Source: an uncultured Lachnospiraceae bacterium (lineage in GTDB: Bacteria > Bacillota > Clostridia > Lachnospirales > Lachnospiraceae). From it: 64,000 nucleotides of DNA. Position 1 is the stretch's first letter; each line of letters opens with the position of its first letter. The notes beneath the pieces were generated by a model. That model saw nothing but the letters and a program-made list of their open reading frames with translations, did no database searches and was not told the origin of the DNA. This document shows, in pieces, positions 19,013 through 26,680 of the stretch. The DNA lies in contig CAKXYI010000001.1 in the NCBI GenBank assembly GCA_934899185.1, forward strand, positions 434,001 to 498,000, written 5' to 3'. The position numbers were made by a program, and so were the translations under genes.

Positions 19013-20362
19013 CTATAACATTGTATTCATGATCAATTCTGCTAATTTCTTGGCTTCTTCTTCAATCTGCTTTTGATCCTTGCCTTCGATCATAACGCGG
19101 ACAAGTGGTTCAGTTCCGGATGGACGGATCAAGACGCGTCCTTCTCCGGCAAACTTATCCTCCAGTTCTTTCACGGCACTGGCAATCTCCGGATACTCCA
19201 TAAAACTTTCTTTCTTATGGTTAGGCACCTTGGCATTCACCAGTGCCTGTGGTAGGACTTCCATCACCTTGGCAAGTTCCGATAATGGCTTGCCGGTATC
19301 CACCAAGACCTGCAACAGATGAAGCGCACTCAAGAGCCCGTCACCTGTTGTATTGTCATCCAAAAAGATCACATGACCGGATTGCTCGCCGCCTAAATTA
19401 TAGCCATTTGCAAGCATATTTTCCAAAACATAGCGATCGCCTACTTTTGTCTTTTCGATGTGAAGTTTCTTCTCCTGTCCCATCAGGGTAAATCCCAGAT
19501 TTGACATGACCGTAACAACGACCGTATCCTGTTTTAAACTTCCTTTTTCCTTCATATAGTTGGCACAGATTGCCATGATCTCATCGCCATCTACTATCTT
19601 GCCATTTTCATCTACGGCAAGCATACGATCTGCATCCCCATCGAAAGCCAGACCCAAGACAGCCTTTTCATAGACAACTCTTGCCTGCAACTCTTCCATA
19701 TGGGTCGATCCGCAATTGGAATTGATGTTGGTTCCATCCGGGTTTGTATGGATGGCTACCAGATCTGCCCCCAGTTCACGCAAAGTCTCCACAGAGGTCT
19801 TATAAGATGCTCCCTCTGCACAGTCGATCACGATCTTCATGCCGGAAAGATCGACCGGAACCGTCTTTTTCATAAAGTCCACATACTCGCGGATCATATC
19901 GAAACGGTATTCAATCTTGCCGATACCGGATCCAGTCGGCAGGTTGATATTCTTCATGTCGTTGGCGATCAAATCCTCAATCTCATCCTCCAAGGCATCG
20001 GACAATTTATAGCCCTCGCCGTTGAAAAATTTGATACCGTTAAATTCCATCGGATTGTGAGACGCAGAGATAACAACACCTGCATCCACTTTATGTTTTC
20101 TTGTCAGATAAGCGATCGCAGGTGTTGGCATAACGCCGGTAAAGATCGCATCTGCACCGACAGAACAGATACCTGCCATCAGAGCACTTGCCAGCATACC
20201 GCCGGATATTCTAGTGTCACATCCTACGATGATCGTCGGCTTGTGTGCCTGCTCCTTGGTAAGGACATACGCTCCTGCCTGACCCAGTTTCGTAGCCAGT
20301 TCGATCGTTAGTTCTGAACCGGCAACGCCTCTTACGCCATCCGTTCCAAATAATCTTCCCAT
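19013..20362 (-). CDS. glmM: Phosphoglucosamine mutase
   Basis: 449 residues. GlmM signature [14 protein letters not shown], phosphoserine loop [18 protein letters not shown] (catalytic Ser near 101), metal loop FDGDADRML and phosphate-binding [12 protein letters not shown]. Converts glucosamine-6-P to glucosamine-1-P for UDP-GlcNAc and peptidoglycan. The order cdaA-cdaR-glmM is the classic Firmicutes c-di-AMP operon, in which GlmM can bind and inhibit CdaA. Confidence 0.97.
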   Translation of the reverse strand: MGRLFGTDGVRGVAGSELTIELATKLGQAGAYVLTKEQAHKPTIIVGCDTRISGGMLASALMAGICSVGADAIFTGVMPTPAIAYLTRKHKVDAGVVISASHNPMEFNGIKFFNGEGYKLSDALEDEIEDLIANDMKNINLPTGSGIGKIEYRFDMIREYVDFMKKTVPVDLSGMKIVIDCAEGASYKTSVETLRELGADLVAIHTNPDGTNINSNCGSTHMEELQARVVYEKAVLGLAFDGDADRMLAVDENGKIVDGDEIMAICANYMKEKGSLKQDTVVVTVMSNLGFTLMGQEKKLHIEKTKVGDRYVLENMLANGYNLGGEQSGHVIFLDDNTTGDGLLSALHLLQVLVDTGKPLSELAKVMEVLPQALVNAKVPNHKKESFMEYPEIASAVKELEDKFAGEGRVLIRPSGTEPLVRVMIEGKDQKQIEEEAKKLAELIMNTML

Positions 20363-20375
20363 GTTTAACTCCTTC

Positions 20376-21623
20376 TTACTCCGTTGTGATTGTTATATTC
20401 GTCGTTGCTGCCGCCGCTGAAATTCCACTGTCCAGATCCAGCGTAACAGACACGGTATGGTTACCGGCTCCCAGGCCACTGACATCCACTGATCCAGTGA
20501 TATTCTCGGCAACCAATTCTGCCAGATCAGATGCCTTTCCGGTAATCTTTACTTCTACTGTTGTGGCATCAAATGCTGCCTTGCTGCCATCTGCCAGATT
20601 TTTGATTGTCAGATTGGCAGTCGGCACACGATAAGTCTTTGTCTCATCCCCGGATACGTTGACCTTGACCGTCGCTTGCGCCGCATTGCTGTCTGCGACC
20701 TTTGCCCCGCTCGGCAGATAAGTATTGAGATCCACGGTAGTCGTCAGACTCGCCGTGATCTTGGACAGGTCAAGCGCACTGCCACTGATCGTGATCTCCG
20801 TGATCTCATTGAGCACATCTGCGTCTCCGGTGATCTCGATCGTATCCGGATCCACACTGACAGACTCCAGATTGAGTCCCTGCGGCAGAGTGCCTGTCGT
20901 CTGCACCTGTACCGCTACCGTCTTGATATGCGAGATCGTAAGGCTGACCTTAACTGTCTCATGGTTTACATTCAGACGGCTCTGATCGATCTCATTGCCG
21001 TTTTTATCCAGAAAATGTAAAGATGCATCGGTATCAAAATCCTCATTGGCACCATCAACATCAACATATGCAACCACTTTTGCAATGGTGCCGACCACGT
21101 CCTCCGGACCGGATACCGTCACACTGGACGGATCCACTTCTGTCTTGTCAATCACACACCCCTCTGCCGGATTGCCATTGGTCTCGACTTCCACATCATG
21201 TTTGGTCGTCATTTTATTGCCGATAACGACTTGCAGATACAGTCTCTTGGCAGAGACTGTGATACCACTATTGTTATTGTTGACCGTAATCGTCACAGGA
21301 ACACGGGAATCATCCTCTAAATAATTCATGTCCGCCGTCGCCGTAAAATCAGATCCCGACAGCCGCTCCATCACAGAACGTTTCGCCGTCACACGGAAAC
21401 TGACGGTATTACCGCCCTCAGGAATCTCATAGTAGCGTCCGGCATCGGTCAGAACATCCGCATTGACCACATTTACACTCGTTGTAAAGGTCTTGGTCTG
21501 GGTCGGATCATCCACATTGACAACGATCAGCCACAATAGGATGGAAAAGAAAAGTGCTAACAGTTTCAGTCCCCAGTTATTTAAAAACATTCGTTTGATC
21601 TTAGGAGTTATGCTTTGCTTCAT
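20376..21623 (-). CDS. cdaR: CdaA regulatory protein CdaR (YbbR domains)
   Basis: 415 residues from the ATG at 21623, which has GGAGGG upstream; it overlaps the end of cdaA by 23 bases. One N-terminal membrane segment ([19 protein letters not shown]) with extracellular YbbR repeats, seen as recurring VxVxGxxxVxxxI units such as [13 protein letters not shown] and [13 protein letters not shown]. CdaR binds and modulates the membrane-bound diadenylate cyclase (family knowledge). The tail is rich in Ala/Thr/Asp as expected for a surface-exposed protein. Confidence 0.93.
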   Translation of the reverse strand: MKQSITPKIKRMFLNNWGLKLLALFFSILLWLIVVNVDDPTQTKTFTTSVNVVNADVLTDAGRYYEIPEGGNTVSFRVTAKRSVMERLSGSDFTATADMNYLEDDSRVPVTITVNNNNSGITVSAKRLYLQVVIGNKMTTKHDVEVETNGNPAEGCVIDKTEVDPSSVTVSGPEDVVGTIAKVVAYVDVDGANEDFDTDASLHFLDKNGNEIDQSRLNVNHETVKVSLTISHIKTVAVQVQTTGTLPQGLNLESVSVDPDTIEITGDADVLNEITEITISGSALDLSKITASLTTTVDLNTYLPSGAKVADSNAAQATVKVNVSGDETKTYRVPTANLTIKNLADGSKAAFDATTVEVKITGKASDLAELVAENITGSVDVSGLGAGNHTVSVTLDLDSGISAAAATTNITITTE

Positions 21624-22497
21624 CTTTTGCCCTCCTTCCCAAACGCGGTTTGTTGTTCTCATCTACATCTTTTACCAGATTCTGCAACTCGATCAATTTT
21701 TCTTTTAACTGATCATCGGTCACATTCTCCGTCAGATGTCCGTTCTGCGCTATGGATACCTTGCCGGTCTCCTCAGAGACCACAATTGTCAGCGCATCAC
21801 AGACTTCACTGATGCCCAGCGCCGCACGATGCCTTGTACCAAGTGCCTTGCTTAAATTCATATTCTCGGACAGAGGCAGATAACAAGTCGCAGCCACGAT
21901 ACGATCGCCTCGTACAATGATCGCGCCGTCATGCAGGGGTGTATTTTTTTCAAAGATATTGATCAGAAGCTGCCTGGTCAGAACAGCATCCAGTGTAATA
22001 CCTGTTCTTTCCACCTCATCCAGGCGCATCTGGTTTTCTACCACGATCAGGGCTCCTGTCTTGACCGCTCCCATCTCAAAACATGCCATGACCGTGTCAT
22101 TGATGGTCTTATCTTCAAAACGTTTGGAAATGCTCTTGCCGACGCCCAGATTGGCAAGGAAGGAAAAGAGCCGCCGTCGTCCCAGATCCTCCAGTGCCTT
22201 GCGGAGTTCGGGCTGGAACACAACGATCACCATGATCAGTGCCACATTTAGGAGTTTTTCGCCCAGCCAGAGAATGGTACTCATCTGGAATAGGGCTGCC
22301 AGGATAAAGAATGCTACGACAACCAGCAGACCTCGAAAGAGCATCCAGGTTCTCGTGTTCTGCACCCAGATCAAAAGTTGATAAATGAAAAAAGCAATGA
22401 TGATAATTTCCACGATATCCGTGATCTGCACATCCGGGAAATTGATTCCAAAATAATCTCCAAAGAATGCATCCAGACTATTTATGATGTTGTCCAT
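21601..22497 (-). CDS. cdaA: Diadenylate cyclase CdaA
   Basis: 298 residues. Three N-terminal membrane helices (DIVEIIIIAFFIYQLLIWV, LLVVVAFFILAAL, LNVALIMVIVVF) precede the DAC domain. The catalytic motifs DGA (PLHDGAIIVRG) and RHR (GTRHRAALG) are both intact. It makes c-di-AMP from two ATP, controlling potassium and osmolyte transport and wall homeostasis. Start supported by AGGAAAGGAG. Confidence 0.97.
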   Translation of the reverse strand: MDNIINSLDAFFGDYFGINFPDVQITDIVEIIIIAFFIYQLLIWVQNTRTWMLFRGLLVVVAFFILAALFQMSTILWLGEKLLNVALIMVIVVFQPELRKALEDLGRRRLFSFLANLGVGKSISKRFEDKTINDTVMACFEMGAVKTGALIVVENQMRLDEVERTGITLDAVLTRQLLINIFEKNTPLHDGAIIVRGDRIVAATCYLPLSENMNLSKALGTRHRAALGISEVCDALTIVVSEETGKVSIAQNGHLTENVTDDQLKEKLIELQNLVKDVDENNKPRLGRRAKDEAKHNS

Positions 22498-22514
22498 ATC
22501 ATCTCACTCCTTTC

Positions 22515-23489
22515 CTAATTGTCCTGTGTCTCTTCTGTTTCTTCCAAATCCTCTACCGGAAGCGGTAATGTCTCGGAAGTAATACGCTTGATCTCTTTTT
22601 CCTGCTCCGATATGTGCATCTTTGGCACTGCCGTCACATAATAGTAGTATTCATCATCTTCAAACTGTACATGCTCGGTACGCGTGTAATCAAATCCTCT
22701 GGCAAAAAATACCATGACAAGTCCCACGATCAGGGTCACGACATTGCCGATCACCAGAAGCGGAATATTTTCCTTTTCTCCGGTAAAAAGGATGCCTGCC
22801 AACATCAGCACAAATTCAACAACCACACCGGAAAGTACGCCCACCAGCCATGCATGTTCTATACCCTTGGTCCGCACAGTGTAAACCACCAGAAACATTG
22901 CCGTCATTGCCACCAGATAAATGTAAAACATGCTGTTGTTTAAGATCTGCCCCTGTAATAACTCTGCCGCACTTAGGTCTGTATTTGGATCCAGAAAAGA
23001 CGAGGCATTTTCCACGACCGTCTTCAGATAGTATGACAATACGCTCCCGCATATGATCGTAGGCAGTTCATGTATGCTGCGCATCAAGCCCGCTTCCATC
23101 GGTACGACAAAGGGAATGTTGAGATAACGGCAAGCCGGTATGACCATCATATTATAGGTATCATCTGACCGAAAATATGCAGATACCGCATAACTGATTG
23201 CCAGTAGAACTAAGGCTATGACCGCCGCGTCTGTCGATAAGGTCATCAGATGCATGAGTCCCACAAAAACCACAATAAAAGTAGACCCTGCCAGCGGAAG
23301 TAACATACTGATACCCGCGATCACTACAGAGACCCACCAATGATTCAAAATCTTTTGATAACCAAAACATTGATTCATAACCAAGAGCACAGCCAGCACG
23401 ATTGCAAAGCGGAGCAAGCGTACCACCCATTCTTCTCTTGTTATGATAAAATGCCTGATCTTTGTTCGTAACTGTATTAAAAATGTCAT
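22515..23489 (-). CDS. Polytopic membrane protein of unknown function, upstream of cdaA
   Basis: 324 residues; not recognised. Basic N-terminus, then about eight hydrophobic segments (WVSVVIAGISMLLPLAG, FIVVFVGLMHLMTL, VIALVLLAISYAVSAY, MFYIYLVAMTAMFLVVY, WLVGVLSGVVVEFVLMLAGILF, LVIGNVVTLIVGLVMVFFA). The tail is cytoplasmic and acidic (PVEDLEETEETQDN), preceded by YYYYVTAVPKM. It is 17 bases upstream of cdaA and 1 base downstream of another small membrane protein, so all are co-transcribed. A function in envelope or c-di-AMP related homeostasis is only guilt by association. Confidence 0.8.
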   Translation of the reverse strand: MTFLIQLRTKIRHFIITREEWVVRLLRFAIVLAVLLVMNQCFGYQKILNHWWVSVVIAGISMLLPLAGSTFIVVFVGLMHLMTLSTDAAVIALVLLAISYAVSAYFRSDDTYNMMVIPACRYLNIPFVVPMEAGLMRSIHELPTIICGSVLSYYLKTVVENASSFLDPNTDLSAAELLQGQILNNSMFYIYLVAMTAMFLVVYTVRTKGIEHAWLVGVLSGVVVEFVLMLAGILFTGEKENIPLLVIGNVVTLIVGLVMVFFARGFDYTRTEHVQFEDDEYYYYVTAVPKMHISEQEKEIKRITSETLPLPVEDLEETEETQDN

Positions 23490-23490
23490 A

Positions 23491-23910
23491 TCAATCCCAT
23501 CCTTCAGGTATTTTCGACAGGTCCTCTTCCTGATACATCTCGCGCAGTTCCCGATAGTCCCTGCGCAAGCGGCGCAAAAGCGTCACGCCCTCGTCATATC
23601 GTTTGGCTGCGTGTCTGCGCACCATACGAAGATAATAGTACATATATAATATATAGAGAACCAATCCCAATAAAATGCCAAGTATCAATCCGACCAGATG
23701 GATATTGACTATCAAAGTGCTGACCAGCAAGACAATAAAGCCCACATAAAGTGCCGCATAGATCAAAGTGCCCAGAAAAACACCACCCAAGGTACAAAGA
23801 GAAAGATAATCACGTTTGCGATAATGTATTGCCGGCCCAAGTTTACGGCCTTGTTTGTCTTCGATCATCGCCATCTTTGTCATATGCATAACACGCTGTT
23901 CGCTTAGCAT
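23491..23910 (-). CDS. Small membrane protein of unknown function
   Basis: 139 residues from the ATG at 23910 (GGAGGAAGG site). Two adjacent hydrophobic segments (GTLIYAALYVGFIVLLVSTLI and LVGLILGILLGLVLYILYMYYYL) are followed by an arginine-rich cytoplasmic tail (YDEGVTLLRRLRRDYRELREMY). Not assigned to a family. It is the first gene of the run leading into cdaA-cdaR-glmM and nearly abuts the following membrane protein gene, so the two probably act as a pair. Confidence 0.75.
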   Translation of the reverse strand: MLSEQRVMHMTKMAMIEDKQGRKLGPAIHYRKRDYLSLCTLGGVFLGTLIYAALYVGFIVLLVSTLIVNIHLVGLILGILLGLVLYILYMYYYLRMVRRHAAKRYDEGVTLLRRLRRDYRELREMYQEEDLSKIPEGWD

Positions 23911-24034
23911 CTGCCTTCCTCCTGCATTTTCCTTGCTCGTGCGCATACAAACACTGCTCACCACTACATCACATTATAACATAATCAAATCTCGGCGCAA
24001 CCTCGCATGGGGAATACACAAGAAAAACATAAAA

Positions 24035-24064
24035 ATACCCCTTATTCGAGTGAAGAAGGGGTAT
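24035..24064 (-). terminator. Intrinsic terminator after the yvyF-like gene
   Basis: Minus-strand hairpin ATACCCCTT / AAGGGGTAT with a 12-base loop, followed by TTTTATG. It starts 15 bases past the stop codon of the yvyF-like gene and ends the comFC transcription unit. Confidence 0.8.
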
Positions 24065-24078
24065 TATCCTGCTCATAT

Positions 24079-24492
24079 TTATTTTTTTAAGAAACGCATC
24101 TTGTCTGTGTCACGCAGAACTTTGTTCCTTGACAGATCTTCTTTTGGCTCCGGTTTCTGAATCGCGTTGCTGAAATCTCCACGCATACGGCTCTTACACG
24201 CCTCACAAAAACGTCCGGTACGAATAGAGGCACCACAGCCCTCACATTCGATTCCTACCTGCGAGTCTGCAGAAAACTCTAGGCGTTCTTCACGGATCCA
24301 CTGACGAATCTGCTGCACTGTGACACCATTATCCTCGGCTACCATCTGGATGTTGGAGCCCGGATTGCTGCGCACATATTCCTTGACCTGCTGGAACTTC
24401 TCCTCTACAGCCTCTCTGCATGCCGGACAAATAGGCGGTCCTCCCAGATAATTAAATAACCTGCCACATTGTCTGCAATTTCGTACGTCCAT
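24079..24492 (-). CDS. YvyF-like flagellar-operon zinc protein (TIGR03826 type)
   Basis: 137 residues from the ATG at 24492 (GGGAGGAGG site). N-terminal CRQCGRLFNYLGGPPICPAC and C-terminal CEGCGASIRTGRFCEAC each form a four-cysteine zinc site. Between them is a helix-turn-helix-like segment (NIQMVAEDNGVTVQQIRQWI). In Bacillus subtilis yvyF follows comFC and precedes flgM; here the comFC-yvyF pair is conserved but flgM is not seen. The role is probably regulatory in motility; function unproven. Confidence 0.8.
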   Translation of the reverse strand: MDVRNCRQCGRLFNYLGGPPICPACREAVEEKFQQVKEYVRSNPGSNIQMVAEDNGVTVQQIRQWIREERLEFSADSQVGIECEGCGASIRTGRFCEACKSRMRGDFSNAIQKPEPKEDLSRNKVLRDTDKMRFLKK

Positions 24493-24508
24493 ATTTTCCT
24501 CCTCCCGG

Positions 24509-25264
24509 TCACACATGCTTTTCCCTACCGGCGCAGACAGTCAGGCAATAGACCTGACGCACACCCGATGCCAAAAGAGCCTCGGTAACGCCGTCCAATG
24601 TGCTCCCTGTCGTATAGATATCATCAATTAACAGAATTTTGTTTAATTTTACATCATTTTTTCTGATTTTAAAAGCATTTTCCAAATTCTTTTTTCTTCC
24701 CTGATCACTCAGGTTTTTAAGCGGTGCAGTATTCCTGGTCCGCACGACCAGCCATGTGTCCAGCCGACAGTCCAGTCGCTTTGCAATTTCTTCCGCAAAT
24801 ACCTCAGCCTGATTATAGCCGCGTTGGCGTTTTTTCTTTGCATACATAGGCACCGGAACGACCGCATCCACCTCCAAATTTCTGAGCCAGGCACCGTAGA
24901 TATTCCAGGCATCCTTTGCAAAAATGCGCCGGTAAGCACGGCAATTACTATATTTAAAACGGTACATAGCCTCTTTCATAGGACCATCATAGGCATAAAC
25001 CGCCCTGTTCTGCACAAATGCATGTCCTCTTTTTCTGCAATCCCTGCACAGATCCTGCGTAAGATCTGTCAGGGCTTTCCCGCATTTGACGCACCCCCCA
25101 TCTCCTATATAAATGATCTTCTCGGCACACGTTCGGCAAAAGCCTTTTTCCTTTTCCTTCGCAAACAGGATCTCATTGCATCCCGGACAGCATTCCGGGA
25201 AAATTTCCTGTCGAACCTTTTCCAGCAATTTGCTTGGCAGTGTGTATTTTCTATGACCCCTCAT
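24509..25264 (-). CDS. comFC: ComFC-like phosphoribosyltransferase-domain protein
   Basis: 251 residues. N-terminal zinc-binding cysteines (CCPGCNEIL, CRTCAEK, CVKCGKAL, CRDCRKRG) and a C-terminal PRTase domain with PRPP loop ILLIDDIYTTGSTLDG and a preceding RQRGYNQAE. ComF family proteins support uptake of single-stranded DNA in competent Gram-positives and occur widely without known competence. comFA is not adjacent. Confidence 0.9.
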   Translation of the reverse strand: MRGHRKYTLPSKLLEKVRQEIFPECCPGCNEILFAKEKEKGFCRTCAEKIIYIGDGGCVKCGKALTDLTQDLCRDCRKRGHAFVQNRAVYAYDGPMKEAMYRFKYSNCRAYRRIFAKDAWNIYGAWLRNLEVDAVVPVPMYAKKKRQRGYNQAEVFAEEIAKRLDCRLDTWLVVRTRNTAPLKNLSDQGRKKNLENAFKIRKNDVKLNKILLIDDIYTTGSTLDGVTEALLASGVRQVYCLTVCAGREKHV

Positions 25265-25292
25265 TGACTTTTTTCTCCCCTCTCTTTAAAAT
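25264..25292 (+). promoter_or_regulatory. Probable promoter of the orphan substrate-binding lipoprotein gene
   Basis: -35 TTGACT, 17-base spacer, -10 TAAAAT, 40 bases before the ATG at 25332. Overlaps the start of the divergent comFC gene. Confidence 0.55.
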
Positions 25293-25331
25293 GTAATTTC
25301 AGAGTTATTTATTATGGAGGTTTTTCTAACT

Positions 25332-26633
25332 ATGCTAAATATAAAACGTTTTGCCTGCACCGGGCTCGCCGCCATTCTGGCAGTATCACTTCCGGCTTGC
25401 GGCAAGGACAAGTCCTCCGGCTATACCCCCCTGCCGGAAGAAGATGACACGGTATATGATATCAGTCTCTGTCAGGATAAGGACAGCGACTATTATAACA
25501 ATATCTCACAGGGCTTTAACGATGCCCTGACAGACCTTTTCGGATCTGCTCATGTCAATGTCACGACTATGGTCGCTAATGATACGATGGGCACTGACAG
25601 CATCTGCACGGATTATGTCACCGGCGGCACAGACCTGATCTTTGCCAATGGAAAAAAGAGCCTGTCTTCCGCTGCCACAGCAACCGAGGACATTCCGATC
25701 GTCGGTGCTGCTGTTATGGATTACCAGAGTGTCCTTCACTTAGCCTCAGCCTCTGATTCCTCTTGGAACAAAAAAACAGGCACCAATGTGACCGGTATTT
25801 CATCCAAGCCAAATCTGGAGGAACAATTATCGCTCCTAATCGAGGCAACACCGGATCTGCAATCTGTTGGGCTTTTGTACAACCCGGAAGATACAGACGG
25901 TATTTACCAGAATGTCCTTTTAGAAAAATATCTGGATCAGGCCGGCATCCCTTGGAAAGAATATGCACTTCCTTCGGATGATATCGACAGCAGCGTCGGT
26001 GATGAACTGACCGATGCGACCGCCATTGCTCCAACCAAGCAGATTGCTTCTTCTGTCACAGAAGGCAGCAATAACGATGTGGCTTCTTTTGCGGGGAATG
26101 ATCTTTTGAGTGGTATCTTCTCTCCAAGCAGTGCACATGTTGCCAGCACTTCCGCCACCTGGACACCGGACTTGTCCGCAGCCAATACAGAGCCGCTTGC
26201 AGCAGACGCTTCCTTAGAAGACATCGTGCAATACGCCTGCAACGAATGTAGCGTTCTCTTCCTGCCTGCCGAAAGCCAATTGACCAGCGAAGTCCAGACG
26301 ATCGCTGATATTGCCACGGCATCTGGCACCAGAACCGTTGGCGGTGATGCCACACTTGGGCAAGAGACACTGGTATCTATGTATAAAGACCCTTATGCTA
26401 TGGGCTATGCCGCAGGTAAGATGGTCTACCGCATTTTAGTCGATGGGGAAGAGCCAGGTGATATCAAGATCACCACTTCTCCTGCCGAAAACGTCAAACT
26501 CTACAATGCTTCCCGTGCCGAAAGTCTTGGAATGACATTTCCAAAATCTTTCCACGAGATCAATGATTATTTTGCAAACTACGAAATTGGATCCACCACT
26601 ACAAGAATCAGTAGTGATGATACAGCAGAATAA
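25332..26633 (+). CDS. Substrate-binding lipoprotein of the ABC_sub_bind (DUF534/TrpX) type
   Basis: 433 residues from the ATG at 25332, with GGAGG 8-13 bases upstream. Lipobox LPAC gives an acylated Cys near residue 21. Two-lobed binding fold: lobe one with DSDYYNNISQGFNDAL and ADLIFANGKK-like segments, GTNVTGISSKPNLEEQLSL, SVGLLYNPEDTD; lobe two with CSVLFLPAESQLTSEV and MGYAAGKMVYRIL. A Ser/Ala/Thr-rich insertion of about 70 residues (near 225-290) interrupts the fold and is unusual. The family normally sits with a permease and ATPase; none is adjacent, so it is an orphan or works with a distant transporter. Substrate unknown. Confidence 0.82.
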   Translation: MLNIKRFACTGLAAILAVSLPACGKDKSSGYTPLPEEDDTVYDISLCQDKDSDYYNNISQGFNDALTDLFGSAHVNVTTMVANDTMGTDSICTDYVTGGTDLIFANGKKSLSSAATATEDIPIVGAAVMDYQSVLHLASASDSSWNKKTGTNVTGISSKPNLEEQLSLLIEATPDLQSVGLLYNPEDTDGIYQNVLLEKYLDQAGIPWKEYALPSDDIDSSVGDELTDATAIAPTKQIASSVTEGSNNDVASFAGNDLLSGIFSPSSAHVASTSATWTPDLSAANTEPLAADASLEDIVQYACNECSVLFLPAESQLTSEVQTIADIATASGTRTVGGDATLGQETLVSMYKDPYAMGYAAGKMVYRILVDGEEPGDIKITTSPAENVKLYNASRAESLGMTFPKSFHEINDYFANYEIGSTTTRISSDDTAE

Positions 26634-26645
26634 AAGATATTTTTC

Positions 26646-26680
26646 AGAGGCTTCGCTTATATGAGCGAGGCCTCTTTTAA
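26646..26680. terminator. Bidirectional terminator between the lipoprotein gene and recD2
   Basis: Stem AGAGGCTTCGCT / AGCGAGGCCTCT (12 pairs with one wobble), 6-base loop, TTTTAATC on the plus side and AAAAATAT... preceded by U-rich sequence on the minus side. The recD2 stop codon (26657-26659) lies in the loop and its last codons form one arm. Confidence 0.75.
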
